From assembly GCF_000753715.1 (NCBI RefSeq), contig NZ_JPER01000001.1, positions 62,001-126,000 of the forward strand: DNA of 64,000 nt, in the 5' to 3' direction. This document shows, piece by piece, positions 42,269 through 52,139 of the stretch (its first letter is position 1; the number at the start of each line of letters is the position of its first letter). The translations under genes and the position numbers were made by a program. The notes beneath the pieces are model-generated. The model made no database searches. It was given only the letters and a program-made list of their open reading frames with translations, and was not told the origin of the DNA. The DNA is from Pseudidiomarina salinarum (GTDB lineage: Bacteria > Pseudomonadota > Gammaproteobacteria > Enterobacterales > Alteromonadaceae).

Positions 42269-44938
42269 ATGACTGATCATTTGAAAGATGACATCGACCC
42301 ACAGGAAACGCGCGAGTGGATTGACGCGCTTGAGGTCGTACTGGAAGCAGACGGCCCTGAGCGCGGTCATTTTCTGCTGGAATCGCTGATTGAGAAAGCC
42401 CGCCGTAGCGGTGCTTTCTTACCTTATGCAGCCACCACAGCGTACCTGAACACCATCCCGGCCAGCCAGGAGCCAACAGTTCCGGGTAATCAGAGCATGG
42501 AATCACGGATCCGCGCGGCAATTCGCTGGAACGCGCTGGCGATGGTATTACGTGCTTCCAAGAAAGAGCTCGAGCTAGGTGGTCATATTTCCAGCTTTGC
42601 CTCATCGGCAATGTTGTATGACGTTGGTTTTAACCATTTTTTCCGCGCTCCGACTGATGAAGACGGCGGCGATTTTCTGTTTATCCAGGGTCATGCTTCG
42701 CCGGGTATCTATGCCCGCGCTTTCCTTGAAGGCCGCATTACTGAAGAGCAGATGAATAATTTCCGTCAGGAAGTGGACGGCAAAGGGTTGTCGTCTTACC
42801 CGCACCCCAAGCTGATGCCGGAATTCTGGCAGTTCCCTACGGTTTCTATGGGTCTGGGCCCGATTCAGGCGATTTATCAGGCGCGTTACCTGAAATACCT
42901 TACCGACCGTGGCATTAAAGATTGCTCTAACCAGCGCGTTTACTGCTTCCTGGGTGACGGCGAGGTAGACGAGCCGGAAAGCCTGGGCGCTATCGGCCTG
43001 GCGACCCGTGAAGGGCTGGATAACCTGACCTTTATCGTCAACTGTAACCTGCAGCGCCTCGATGGCCCGGTGCGTGGTAACGGTAAAATCATCCAGGAAC
43101 TGGAAGGCACCTTCCGCGGTGCCGGCTGGGAAGTCATTAAAGTGATCTGGGGCCGCTACTGGGATCCGTTGTTGTACCGGGATACCGAAGGCAAGCTGGC
43201 GCAGATCATGCAAGACAGCGTTGACGGCGAATACCAGAATTACAAAGCCAAGGGCGGCGCCTACACCCGCGAAAACTTCTTTGGCAAAACCAAAGAAACT
43301 GAAGCTATGGTTGCGAATCTGTCAGACGAAGATATCTGGCGTCTGAATCGTGGCGGCCATGATCCGGTGAAAGTGTACGCGGCGTACAATAAAGCGGTAA
43401 ATACCAAAGGCCGGCCGCAGGTTATCCTGGCGAAAACTGTTAAAGGTTATGGCATGGGCGCGGCTGGTGAAGGCAAGAACATTGCCCACCAGGTGAAAAA
43501 GATGGACATGGATGCGCTCAAGCATTTCCGTGACCGCTTTAACATTCCGATTAAAGACAGTGAACTGGAAGACATTCCGCTGTACAAATTCCCTGATGAC
43601 AGCGAAGAGATGAAATACCTGCGCGAGCGCCGCGAGGCGTTAGGCGGTTACATGCCGGTGCGCAAGCCAAAAACCAAAGTTGAACTCGAAGTTCCTTCAC
43701 TGAAAGCCTTTGAGGTAGTTACCAAGGGTTCGGGTGAGCGTCAAATCTCCACTACCATGGCCTTTGTACGGGTACTGAACGCCTTACTGAAAGATAAGAA
43801 AATCGGTGAGCGCATTGTGCCGATTATCCCGGATGAGGCCCGCACCTTTGGTATGGAAGGCCTGTTCCGTCAGGTTGGCATTTACTCCAGCCAGGGCCAG
43901 AAATACGAGCCCCAGGATGCCGACCAGGTAGCTTATTACCGTGAAGACAAGCAAGGCCAGGTACTGCAGGAAGGCATTAACGAACTGGGTGCCATGGCAT
44001 CCTGGGTTGCCGCAGCAACCAGCTATGCCAACAACGACGAGCCGATGATTCCGTTCTACATCTATTATTCGATGTTCGGTTTCCAGCGCGTCGGTGACCT
44101 GGTGTGGGCGGCCGGCGACATGCAGGCGCGCGGCTTCCTGGTCGGTGGTACCGCCGGGCGAACGACCCTCAACGGTGAGGGTCTGCAGCATCAGGACGGC
44201 AGCAGCCATATCCTGTTTAATACAGTACCTAACTGTATTACTTATGATCCGACCTTCGGTTACGAAGTGGCGGTGATTGTGCAGGACGGTATGCGCCGGA
44301 TGTATGAAGATCAGGAAAATGTCTTCTACTACCTGACCGTAATGAACGAAAACTACCTGCAGCCAGAAATGCCGGAAGGTATTGAGGAAGGCATCCTCAA
44401 AGGCATGTATGAACTTGAGCAGCATAAAGCCAAAAAAGCCAAAGGCGAAGTGCAGCTGTTAGGCTCGGGTACTATTCTGCAGCAGGTGCGCGAAGCAGCG
44501 AAAATGCTGGCGGATGACTTTGGTATCTCAGCCACCGTATACAGCGCAACCTCGTTCAATGAACTGGCGCGTGACGGTATGGATGTGGATCGCTACAACA
44601 TGCTGCATCCGGATAAGAAAGCCAAAACTGCTTACGTAACGGACCTGTTGAAGAAGGCCAAAGGGCCAACCATTGCTGCGACGGATTACATGAAGCTGTA
44701 TGCGGATCAAATCCGCGCCTGGGTACCGACGCCATATCGCGTGTTGGGTACAGATGGCTTCGGCCGCTCGGACAGCCGCGAGAACCTGCGCCGTCACTTT
44801 GAAGTGAACCCGCAGTATATTGTTGTGGCCGCATTGAGCGAGCTGGCTAAAGCCGGGGATATCGACAAGAAAGTGGTTGCCAAAGCAATCAAAGACTTCG
44901 ATATCGACACCGATAAACTCAACCCACTGTACGCATAA
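42269..44938 (+). CDS. aceE: Pyruvate dehydrogenase E1 component
   Basis: An 889-residue homodimeric-type E1 that decarboxylates pyruvate with thiamine diphosphate and passes the acetyl group to AceF. The ThDP/Mg motif is FLGDGEVDEPESLGAIG ending in NCNLQRLDG; other family blocks are FRAPTDEDGGDFLFIQGHAS, SSYPHPKLMPEFWQFPTVSMG and the C-terminal RVLGTDGFGRSDSRENLR. Length is close to that of E. coli AceE. An AAGGA ribosome site precedes the ATG. Confidence 0.98.
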   Translation: MTDHLKDDIDPQETREWIDALEVVLEADGPERGHFLLESLIEKARRSGAFLPYAATTAYLNTIPASQEPTVPGNQSMESRIRAAIRWNALAMVLRASKKELELGGHISSFASSAMLYDVGFNHFFRAPTDEDGGDFLFIQGHASPGIYARAFLEGRITEEQMNNFRQEVDGKGLSSYPHPKLMPEFWQFPTVSMGLGPIQAIYQARYLKYLTDRGIKDCSNQRVYCFLGDGEVDEPESLGAIGLATREGLDNLTFIVNCNLQRLDGPVRGNGKIIQELEGTFRGAGWEVIKVIWGRYWDPLLYRDTEGKLAQIMQDSVDGEYQNYKAKGGAYTRENFFGKTKETEAMVANLSDEDIWRLNRGGHDPVKVYAAYNKAVNTKGRPQVILAKTVKGYGMGAAGEGKNIAHQVKKMDMDALKHFRDRFNIPIKDSELEDIPLYKFPDDSEEMKYLRERREALGGYMPVRKPKTKVELEVPSLKAFEVVTKGSGERQISTTMAFVRVLNALLKDKKIGERIVPIIPDEARTFGMEGLFRQVGIYSSQGQKYEPQDADQVAYYREDKQGQVLQEGINELGAMASWVAAATSYANNDEPMIPFYIYYSMFGFQRVGDLVWAAGDMQARGFLVGGTAGRTTLNGEGLQHQDGSSHILFNTVPNCITYDPTFGYEVAVIVQDGMRRMYEDQENVFYYLTVMNENYLQPEMPEGIEEGILKGMYELEQHKAKKAKGEVQLLGSGTILQQVREAAKMLADDFGISATVYSATSFNELARDGMDVDRYNMLHPDKKAKTAYVTDLLKKAKGPTIAATDYMKLYADQIRAWVPTPYRVLGTDGFGRSDSRENLRRHFEVNPQYIVVAALSELAKAGDIDKKVVAKAIKDFDIDTDKLNPLYA

Positions 44939-44959
44939 GCGACGGGAGCGGAGGCAACC

Positions 44960-46768
44960 ATGGCAGATAAAAAAGAAGTGCTGGCCCCCGATTTGGGCGG
45001 CGAAGAAGTTGAAGTGATTGAGGTTCTGGTCAGCGAAGGCGACCAGCTGGAACAGGAAGACGCCATGATCACTGTTGAAAGTGATAAGGCATCGATGGAT
45101 ATTCCGGCACCTTTCGCTGGCAAAGTGGCCGAACTCAAAGTCAAAACCGGCGACAAAATCAGTGAAGGCGATCTGATCGCCATGTTTGAAGCAGCCGGCG
45201 ATGATGAAGCTGACGAAGACACTGAGGATAAAAAAGAACAGAAAGAAGAAAAGGGCGAAGAGCCTGAAGAAGATCAGGACGAAGAAGACGAAAAAGAGCA
45301 CAAAGAGCGTGCTGCAGAAACCGAAACCTCTGACGAAGATGAAGATGAAGAGGAAGGTGAAAGCAAAGTCATCGAAGTCAAAGTCCCTGATATTGGCGAA
45401 GCTGACGAAGTCGAGATCATCGAAGTGCTGGTCAGTGAAGGCGACGAAATCAGCAAAGAAGACGGCCTGATTACGCTGGAAACCGACAAGGCAACCATGG
45501 ATGTCCCCAGCCCTGAAGCGGGCGTGGTGGAATCGGTGGAAGTCAGTGTCGGTGACAAGGTTAAAGAAGGCTCGCTGATCCTCAAACTGAAAATCAAGAG
45601 CGCCGGCAAAAAGTCAGAGAAGTCAGAAGCGAAAAAAGAAGAGAAGAAAGAAGAGCCGAAGCAAAAGGAATCTGACGAGGGCGAAGACAAAGAATACGAC
45701 AAGTCGGATCGCCGGGATAAATCCCAGCAGCGCGGCAAGGCTTATGATCAGAATGAGCCGGAGTTCTCGCCGGACGAAGCCATGGGTATCCGCAAGCCGC
45801 CGGTTCCTGATCATCCGATGGACCGCAAGGGCAAGGCGGAAGGCCTGGCCTACGCTTCGCCTGCAGTGCGGCGTCTGGCGCGCGAGTTCGGTGTGGATCT
45901 GAATCAGGTCGAAGGCTCGGGGCGTAAAGACCGTATCCTCAAAGAAGACGTCCAGGATCACGTCAAATACGAACTGTCACGGCCCAAAGCAACTGGCGGT
46001 AGTTCAGCCAAAGGCGCCGGTGGTCTGCAGGTTATCGCACAACCGAAAGTTGATTTCAGCAAGTTCGGTGAAATCGAAGAGGTGCCGCTGACGCGTATTC
46101 AGAAGATCTCCGGCCCCAACCTGCACCGCAACTGGGTGACTATCCCGCATGTGACGCAGTTTGATGAAGCCGATATCACTGAGCTGGAAGCGTTCCGTAA
46201 GAGCGAGAACCAAGCGCAGGCGAAGAAAAAAGACGGCATCAAGATCACGCCGCTGGTGTTTATCATGAAGGCGGTGGCCAAAGCACTGCAGGAATACCCG
46301 CAGTTCAACTCGTCACTGGCCGAAGACGGCGAGCACCTGATCATGAAGAAATACATCCACCTGGGCATTGCGGTGGATACGCCAAATGGCCTGATGGTTC
46401 CGGTGGTTCGTGATGTCGATAAAAAAGGCATTTACGCGTTATCCGATGAGCTGGCGGATATCAGTTCACGGGCGCGCGATGGCAAGCTGAAAACCCAGGA
46501 TATGCAGGGTGGCTGCTTCTCAATTTCCAGCCTTGGCGGCATTGGCGGAACGGCATTCACGCCGATCGTAAATGCGCCTGATGTGGCTATTCTCGGTGTT
46601 TCGAAAAGCGAGATGAAGCCGAAGTGGAATGGTGATGAGTTTGAGCCACGGCTGATACTGCCGCTGAGCTTGTCCTATGATCACCGGGTTATCGACGGTG
46701 CACTGGCAGCGCGCTTCAGTGTGTACCTGAGCAATGTGCTGTCCGATATACGGAAACTTGTGCTGTAA
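44960..46768 (+). CDS. aceF: Pyruvate dehydrogenase E2 (dihydrolipoyl acetyltransferase), two lipoyl domains
   Basis: A 602-residue E2 core subunit. Two lipoyl domains are seen ([12 protein letters not shown] near residue 40 and [12 protein letters not shown] near 180, each with the lipoylated Lys), then a peripheral-subunit-binding domain ([22 protein letters not shown]) and the acyltransferase core ending in [15 protein letters not shown] with its HxxxD catalytic pair. E. coli has three lipoyl domains. The linkers are unusual: instead of Ala/Pro they are packed with Asp, Glu and Lys. It follows aceE after 21 bases. Confidence 0.97.
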   Translation: MADKKEVLAPDLGGEEVEVIEVLVSEGDQLEQEDAMITVESDKASMDIPAPFAGKVAELKVKTGDKISEGDLIAMFEAAGDDEADEDTEDKKEQKEEKGEEPEEDQDEEDEKEHKERAAETETSDEDEDEEEGESKVIEVKVPDIGEADEVEIIEVLVSEGDEISKEDGLITLETDKATMDVPSPEAGVVESVEVSVGDKVKEGSLILKLKIKSAGKKSEKSEAKKEEKKEEPKQKESDEGEDKEYDKSDRRDKSQQRGKAYDQNEPEFSPDEAMGIRKPPVPDHPMDRKGKAEGLAYASPAVRRLAREFGVDLNQVEGSGRKDRILKEDVQDHVKYELSRPKATGGSSAKGAGGLQVIAQPKVDFSKFGEIEEVPLTRIQKISGPNLHRNWVTIPHVTQFDEADITELEAFRKSENQAQAKKKDGIKITPLVFIMKAVAKALQEYPQFNSSLAEDGEHLIMKKYIHLGIAVDTPNGLMVPVVRDVDKKGIYALSDELADISSRARDGKLKTQDMQGGCFSISSLGGIGGTAFTPIVNAPDVAILGVSKSEMKPKWNGDEFEPRLILPLSLSYDHRVIDGALAARFSVYLSNVLSDIRKLVL

Positions 46769-46770
46769 AG

Positions 46771-46810
46771 TAAACAATTGCCGATGGGGCTGTTATAATG
46801 CGCCCCATCG
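46771..46810 (+). promoter_or_regulatory. Hairpin with embedded promoter upstream of lpdA
   Basis: A 9-base perfect inverted repeat (CGATGGGGC 46782-46790, GCCCCATCG 46802-46810) encloses an 11-base loop containing TATAAT at 46794-46799, preceded by TG at the extended -10 position. TAAACA at 46771-46776 is 17 bases ahead of the -10. As RNA from aceF it could act as a weak terminator or processing hairpin, and as DNA it could start lpdA transcription. Both readings are inferred. Confidence 0.55.
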
Positions 46811-46848
46811 CATTTTAGCCCCGATTTGAACGAATAAAAGAGGTCGTC

Positions 46849-48276
46849 ATGAGCAAAGAAATTAACGCCGAGGTAGTGGTACTTGGTTCTGGTCCTGGTG
46901 GATACTCTGCGGCGTTCCGCGCTGCCGACTTAGGCCTGGACACTGTCCTGATTGAGCGCTACAGCACCTTAGGAGGTGTCTGTCTGAACGTGGGTTGTAT
47001 CCCGTCCAAAGCCCTGTTGCACATTGCCAAGCACATTGACGATGCCAAGCATATGAAAAGCGAAGGCGTGGATTTCGGTGATCCGAAAATCGACCTCGAC
47101 CAGATGCGCAAGCACAAAGACAAAGTCGTCGGTCAGTTAACTGGCGGCCTGGATCAGATGGCGAAGCTGCGCAAAGTCAAAGTTGTTAATGGCTATGGCG
47201 AGTTCACCAGTGATACCTGCATCACCGTAAAAGGCGATGAAGGCGATACCAAGGTTAACTTTAAGAACGCTATCATCGCGGTAGGTTCTGAGTCGATCAA
47301 GCTGCCTTTCGTGCCGCATGAAGACGAACGTATCTGGGACTCAACCGCGGCGCTGGAACTGCGTTTTGTACCGGATCGCATGTTACTGCTGGGCGGCGGC
47401 ATCATCGGCCTGGAAATGGGTAACGTATACAGCTCACTGGGCTCTAAAGTTGATGTGGTGGAAATGACCGATCAGCTGATCCCACCGGCTGATAAAGACA
47501 TCATGAAAGCCTTTATGAAAAGTGCCACCAAGCGCTTTGACAATATCTGGCTGAACACCAAGGCCACTAAAGTTGAAGCAAAGAAAGACGGCGTACACGT
47601 AACTTTTGAAGGCAAAGACGCTCCGGAAAAACCAGTGCGTTACGATGCGGTGCTGGTGGCAGTAGGCCGTTCACCCAATGGTAAGAAAATCGGCGCTGAA
47701 AATGCCGGTGTTCAGGTTAGCGATCGCGGCTTTATTGAAGTTGATAAGCAGATGCGCACCAGCGCCAAGCACATCTTCGCCATTGGTGACGTAGTAGGTC
47801 AGCCAATGCTGGCACACAAAGGCACCCATGAAGGCCATGTTGCTGCTGAAGTGATTGCCGGTAAGAAACACTATTTCGATCCTAAGGTGATTCCTTCGAT
47901 TGCCTATACGGATCCGGAAGTCGCATGGGCTGGTGTCACCGAGAAAGAAGCCAAAGAGCAGGGTATCGAGTACCACACCGCGGTGTTCCCATGGTCGGCT
48001 TCAGGCCGGGCGATTGCCCAGGGCTCTACCGACGGTATGACCAAGCTGTTATTTGACAAAAATAACCGCATTATCGGTGGTGCTGTAGTAGGTTCTAACG
48101 GTGGCGAACTGATGGGCGAAATCTGCCTGGCTATCGAAATGGGTTGTGATGCAGAAGACATCGCCCTGACTATCCACGCGCATCCAACGCTGCATGAATC
48201 AGTTGGTCTGGCCGCGGAAGTCTATGAAGGCTCAATTACCGACTTACCAAACAAGAAAGCTGTTAAAAAGAAATAA
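46849..48276 (+). CDS. lpdA: Dihydrolipoamide dehydrogenase (E3)
   Basis: A 475-residue FAD enzyme that reoxidises lipoyl groups of the pyruvate (and probably 2-oxoglutarate) dehydrogenase complexes, making NADH. It has the FAD loop VVLGSGPGGYSAAFRA, the redox-active pair C45/C50 in GGVCLNVGCIPSK, the NAD loop LLLGGGIIGLEMG, and the C-terminal catalytic HAHPTLHESV. The start ATG follows AGAGG. An internal promoter lies upstream and a strong terminator follows. Confidence 0.98.
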   Translation: MSKEINAEVVVLGSGPGGYSAAFRAADLGLDTVLIERYSTLGGVCLNVGCIPSKALLHIAKHIDDAKHMKSEGVDFGDPKIDLDQMRKHKDKVVGQLTGGLDQMAKLRKVKVVNGYGEFTSDTCITVKGDEGDTKVNFKNAIIAVGSESIKLPFVPHEDERIWDSTAALELRFVPDRMLLLGGGIIGLEMGNVYSSLGSKVDVVEMTDQLIPPADKDIMKAFMKSATKRFDNIWLNTKATKVEAKKDGVHVTFEGKDAPEKPVRYDAVLVAVGRSPNGKKIGAENAGVQVSDRGFIEVDKQMRTSAKHIFAIGDVVGQPMLAHKGTHEGHVAAEVIAGKKHYFDPKVIPSIAYTDPEVAWAGVTEKEAKEQGIEYHTAVFPWSASGRAIAQGSTDGMTKLLFDKNNRIIGGAVVGSNGGELMGEICLAIEMGCDAEDIALTIHAHPTLHESVGLAAEVYEGSITDLPNKKAVKKK

Positions 48277-48308
48277 GCCTGCAGCGGTCTTGCTAAAGTC
48301 GACGAATC

Positions 48309-48343
48309 AACCGGTCATTGCGGCGCAATGACCGGTTTTTTAT
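48309..48343 (+). terminator. Rho-independent terminator of the pdh operon
   Basis: An 11-base stem (CCGGTCATTGC 48311-48321 with GCAATGACCGG 48325-48335) closes a 3-base loop and is followed by a TTTTTTATT run. It is 32 bases after the lpdA stop and is the clearest terminator in the window. Confidence 0.93.
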
Positions 48344-48371
48344 TGTCTGCGCTGTACTGATCAAGTATGGT
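48343..48371 (+). promoter_or_regulatory. Possible promoter of the M13 peptidase gene
   Basis: TTGTCT (48343-48348), 17 bases, then TATGGT (48366-48371), each 4 of 6 to consensus. It starts where the terminator's T run ends and would give a leader of about 36 bases. Confidence 0.4.
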
Positions 48372-48413
48372 CGTAACGCGAACAAATTTATTCTCTACAG
48401 TGGAAACCCATAC

Positions 48414-50477
48414 ATGAATAAAGTATCAACTTTAGCACTGAGCGTGGCGCTGGCACTTGGTGTCGCAGCTTGCTCACCCCAGCAGGGCGAACAGACGAAA
48501 ACAGCACAACAACAAGAACAAAAAGAGCTGACGTCAGGCCTGAAACTGGCAGATTTTAATACGGAAGTGCGTCCGCAGGACGATCTCTTTACTTACGTTA
48601 ACGGCGGCTGGTACGAGCGTACTGAGCTTCCCGCGGATAAATCACGGATTGGCTCTTTCCATGAGCTGCGTGATGAAAACCAGGAACGTCTGCGTAAAAT
48701 CATCGAAACCGCAGCCGCCAGTAATCCTGAGCCACGTAGCAACGAAGCAAAACTCGGTAACTTCTACAACAGCTTTATGGACGTTGAGCGCCTGAACAGC
48801 CTGGGCATCACGCCGATTGCCGGCGACCTGGAAGCGATCGCGTTACTGGATAACCATACTGACGCAGCGACGCATATGGCCACCCATGCGCGCATGGGGG
48901 TCAGCAATCCGTTCGGTTTTTACGTCTACCCCGACGCCAAAGATCCTGAAACCAATGCCATGTACATGTCACAGTCAGGTTTGGGTCTGCCGGATCGCGA
49001 TTACTACCTGAAAGACGAAGAGAAGTTTAACGAGATCCGTGCCCAGTATCAGGACTATATCGCCGATATGCTGGAACTGGTTGGCTATAGCGAGACTGAA
49101 GCCGCTGCTGAAGCTATCCTTGAGCTGGAAACCAAACTGGCAGAAATTCAGTGGAGCCGGGTGGAAAGCCGCAATGCGGATAAAACCTACAATAAGCACA
49201 CCACTGCAGAGCTGCAGGAACTGTTTGGCAGCTTTGATTTCGCCGCCTTCGCGGAGCCTGCCGGAATTACTGTCGCTGATGCCGCTATTGTACGCCAGCC
49301 GTCGTACTTTAACGCCTTTGGCGAGCTGTTTGACAATGTGCCGCTGGAAACCTGGAAGCACTACATGACGCTGAAGTTAGTGGATCGCTTCTCAAGCGCG
49401 CTGACCGAAGAAATCAATGACCGCCGCTTCGCCTTTTACGGTGCGGTGCTGCAAGGCACCCCGGAACAGGAAGAGCGCTGGAAGCGTGGCGTTTCAGCTA
49501 CCGATAATGCCTTAGGCGAAGTGCTGGGGCAGGTTTATGTGGCTGAATACTTCCCGCCGGAAGCCAAAGCCCGCATGGAAGAACTGGTTGACAACCTGAT
49601 TGTCGCTTACGGAGATTCCATCCAGGATCTGGAGTGGATGACGGATGAGACCAAGCAAAAAGCCCTGGAAAAGCTAAACAAGTTTACCCCTTATATCGGT
49701 TACCCGAGCGAGTGGCGGGACTACTCTGGGCTGGTGGTGGCGACTGACGATCTGGTCGGTAACTACAAGCGTTCCAGAGCCTTTGATTATGAAGAAAATA
49801 TCAGCAAGATCGGCAAGCCGGTGGATGAAGAAGACTGGGGCATGACGCCACAGACGGTTAATGCGTACTACAGCCCGGTGCGTAACGAAATCGTATTCCC
49901 GGCTGGTATTCTGCAGCCGCCATTCTTCAACATGAACGCTGAAGATGCGGTGAACTACGGCGGCATCGGCGCGGTTATAGGGCACGAACTGGGTCATGGC
50001 TTTGATGACCAGGGCTCGAAATATGACGGCGAAGGCAACCTGCGCAGCTGGTGGACCGACGACGATCGCAACGCCTTTGATGAGCGCGGTGGCAAGCTGG
50101 CGGCACAGTATGATGGCTATGAAGTCATCGACGATGTGTTCATTAACGGCAAGCTGACCTTAGGTGAGAACATCGGCGATCTGGCTGGCCTGACTATCGC
50201 TTACCGTGCTTATCAGAAGTCACTCGGTGATGAGTCAGCACCGGTAATGGATGGCTTCACCGGCGAACAGCGGGTGTTCCTTGGCTGGGCTCAGGTTTGG
50301 AAGAACAAAGCGCGTGATGAATATGTCCGTAATCAGGTGTTAAGCGATCCGCACGCACCAGCGGATTACCGGGTGAACGGTACCGTGGTGAATATTCCGG
50401 CGTTTTATGAAGCCTTTGACGTTAAACCTGGTGATGAATTGTATCTGCCGCCAGAAGAACGCGTGACTATCTGGTAA
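48414..50477 (+). CDS. pepO: M13-family (neprilysin-like) metallopeptidase lipoprotein
   Basis: A 687-residue secreted zinc endopeptidase. The signal peptide ends in a lipobox (GVAAC, Cys about 20), so it is probably membrane-attached. The active site is VIGHELGHGFDDQG (HExxH) with the third ligand in GENIGDLAGL, and the substrate-binding VNAYYSPVRNEIVFPAGIL is typical of M13. The frame is open from 48318, but the ATG at 48414 gives a normal signal peptide and follows the terminator. The symbol pepO is by family resemblance; the substrate is unknown. Confidence 0.9.
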   Translation: MNKVSTLALSVALALGVAACSPQQGEQTKTAQQQEQKELTSGLKLADFNTEVRPQDDLFTYVNGGWYERTELPADKSRIGSFHELRDENQERLRKIIETAAASNPEPRSNEAKLGNFYNSFMDVERLNSLGITPIAGDLEAIALLDNHTDAATHMATHARMGVSNPFGFYVYPDAKDPETNAMYMSQSGLGLPDRDYYLKDEEKFNEIRAQYQDYIADMLELVGYSETEAAAEAILELETKLAEIQWSRVESRNADKTYNKHTTAELQELFGSFDFAAFAEPAGITVADAAIVRQPSYFNAFGELFDNVPLETWKHYMTLKLVDRFSSALTEEINDRRFAFYGAVLQGTPEQEERWKRGVSATDNALGEVLGQVYVAEYFPPEAKARMEELVDNLIVAYGDSIQDLEWMTDETKQKALEKLNKFTPYIGYPSEWRDYSGLVVATDDLVGNYKRSRAFDYEENISKIGKPVDEEDWGMTPQTVNAYYSPVRNEIVFPAGILQPPFFNMNAEDAVNYGGIGAVIGHELGHGFDDQGSKYDGEGNLRSWWTDDDRNAFDERGGKLAAQYDGYEVIDDVFINGKLTLGENIGDLAGLTIAYRAYQKSLGDESAPVMDGFTGEQRVFLGWAQVWKNKARDEYVRNQVLSDPHAPADYRVNGTVVNIPAFYEAFDVKPGDELYLPPEERVTIW

Positions 50478-50498
50478 TAAATTGCGTATACTGGAGCT

Positions 50499-50846
50499 AT
50501 GAAAACATTTCTGATGCTGATCATAGTAAGTCTGATGCTGGGGCCGCTTGCGGCTCCGGCACAGGCTGTTGCTGCTGATCAGGCCCATCATCAGACTGTC
50601 GCTGCTGATGAACATGACTGTTGCGATGAGCAGGGCACGATGACTGTTGCGCAAATGCAACATCAGGACTGTGAACCCAACTGTACCGATTGCCAGCACC
50701 ACTGCAGTTCATTCGCCTCAGGGCTGATGACAGTGCGGTTACTGGATTCCAATCTGGCTGGGCAGGCACAGTGGCCGGCTGAAATTACTTCCCCGTTAAA
50801 CCGAATCGAACGTCAGGATCGCCCCCCACTTCCTGTAATAAGCTAA
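50499..50846 (+). CDS. Small exported Cys/His-rich protein, probably metal-related
   Basis: A 115-residue protein with a clear signal peptide (about 1-23, ending PAQA) and a mature part rich in metal-ligand residues: C41, C42, C58, C62, C65, C69 and several His, including HDCCDE and CTDCQHHC. I do not recognise a named family. Its place 21 bases after pepO and 51 bases before the CusB-type gene, and its ligand pattern, suggest a periplasmic copper/silver-binding or sensing role; this is inference. TGGAG precedes the ATG. Confidence 0.7.
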   Translation: MKTFLMLIIVSLMLGPLAAPAQAVAADQAHHQTVAADEHDCCDEQGTMTVAQMQHQDCEPNCTDCQHHCSSFASGLMTVRLLDSNLAGQAQWPAEITSPLNRIERQDRPPLPVIS

Positions 50847-50897
50847 CTGGTTCCGCTATCGCCTGATAGCCGTAGTTTATTTTTGCAGGAGTTTTGT

Positions 50898-52139
50898 ATG
50901 ATACACCGCTATTTATTAGTCGCTCTGTTGGCCTTGCAGCTGGCCGTTTTTCCGGCCGTCGCGCAAGACATGACGGATATTCACGACCACGAAGACATCG
51001 TGGTAGAAGCCGAAGAAGAAATCCAGTATGTATGCCCCATGCACAGCCATATTGTGCGCGACCAGCCGGGTAATTGTCCGATCTGTGGTATGGATCTGGA
51101 GCCGCAGGTGATGGTGGAAGAGATCCGCGTCGAAGTCAGCGGGCAGATGCAACAGAATCTGGGCATCACCACTGCGGTGGTCGACTACGATACGCTCTGG
51201 CGCTATTACGCCACCATAGCCACTGTCCAGTGGAATGATAATGCCCGCATGCATGTGCATCCGCGCGCCTCGGGGTGGCTCGAAGCCCTGAACGTACGCA
51301 GCGTTGGCGAGCGGGTAAATAAGGGCGATAAGCTGTATGAAATCTATAGCCGGGATTTAGTGGTGGCCCAGCAGGATTTTCTGCAGACCCTTGATGCTAT
51401 TAGTGCCTTTAACAATATCCAGCGTGAACGGCTGATCCGCGATGGCAAGCTGCGGCTTAAGCTACTGGGCATGAACGAAGCGCAGATCGAAACCCTCCAG
51501 AAAAGCAAAGAACTCATGTACGAGGTTGCCGTGTACGCGCCCCAGAGCGGTACCGTCACCGCGCTTGGCGTGGCTGAAGGCATGTACGTTGAGCCCGGCA
51601 CCGAAGTGATGACTATCACTGCTGACAACAGCATGTGGCTGATTGCCGATGTACCAGAGCGCTACAGCAGTTGGCTGAACGTGCAGGCACCGGTTGATGT
51701 CACGCTGGCGCAAGCCGGTCTCCATGAATACGAAACCGAAGTGGATTACATCTATCCGGAACTGGATCCTGTAGCGCGGACTCAGCGGGTCCGAATTATG
51801 CTGCCGAAAGAAAGTGATCAGTCCAATCTGCTGGTTGGCATGCAGGCGAATGTGGAACTTTATGGCGGCCCGAAACGCGAAGTGCTGACTGTGCCACTGG
51901 AAAGCCTGATCATCATCGGTGAGAAGAACCGCGTGATTGTGCAGCGTCCGGATCAGAGTTTTGAACAACGGGATGTGCATGTCGGCCTTGTCGTCGGTAA
52001 CCAGGCTGAAATTTTGCATGGTCTCAGCGCCGGAGAGAGAGTAGTCACTTCAGGCCAGTTCCTGCTGGATTCCGAAGCCAGCCTGCGTGGCAGCCGTCTG
52101 CGTCAGCCGCAGCCTGCGGGAGATGCCCATGCTCACTAA
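50898..52139 (+). CDS. CusB-type periplasmic adaptor of heavy-metal RND efflux
   Basis: A 413-residue membrane-fusion protein. After a signal peptide (about 1-22) comes a heavy-metal-binding domain with C46 ([10 protein letters not shown]) and C60/C63 ([10 protein letters not shown]), then the adaptor body with the barrel-sandwich region ([32 protein letters not shown]) and a beta-barrel and membrane-proximal part. This metal domain fused to a CusB-like adaptor is common in Cu/Ag systems. The start is the ATG at 50898 behind GCAGGAG. It overlaps the pump gene by 11 bases. Confidence 0.92.
   Translation: MIHRYLLVALLALQLAVFPAVAQDMTDIHDHEDIVVEAEEEIQYVCPMHSHIVRDQPGNCPICGMDLEPQVMVEEIRVEVSGQMQQNLGITTAVVDYDTLWRYYATIATVQWNDNARMHVHPRASGWLEALNVRSVGERVNKGDKLYEIYSRDLVVAQQDFLQTLDAISAFNNIQRERLIRDGKLRLKLLGMNEAQIETLQKSKELMYEVAVYAPQSGTVTALGVAEGMYVEPGTEVMTITADNSMWLIADVPERYSSWLNVQAPVDVTLAQAGLHEYETEVDYIYPELDPVARTQRVRIMLPKESDQSNLLVGMQANVELYGGPKREVLTVPLESLIIIGEKNRVIVQRPDQSFEQRDVHVGLVVGNQAEILHGLSAGERVVTSGQFLLDSEASLRGSRLRQPQPAGDAHAH

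Noticed and set aside
45186-45470. 94-codon Lys-rich frame (+) inside aceF
   Set aside because: Frame-shifted shadow of the charged aceF linker; its basic composition comes from the GA-rich DNA.
50487-50492. TATACT as a promoter for the small Cys/His-rich gene
   Set aside because: The predicted start would coincide with the ATG, yet a ribosome site precedes that ATG, so a leaderless message is unlikely; read-through from pepO is simpler.
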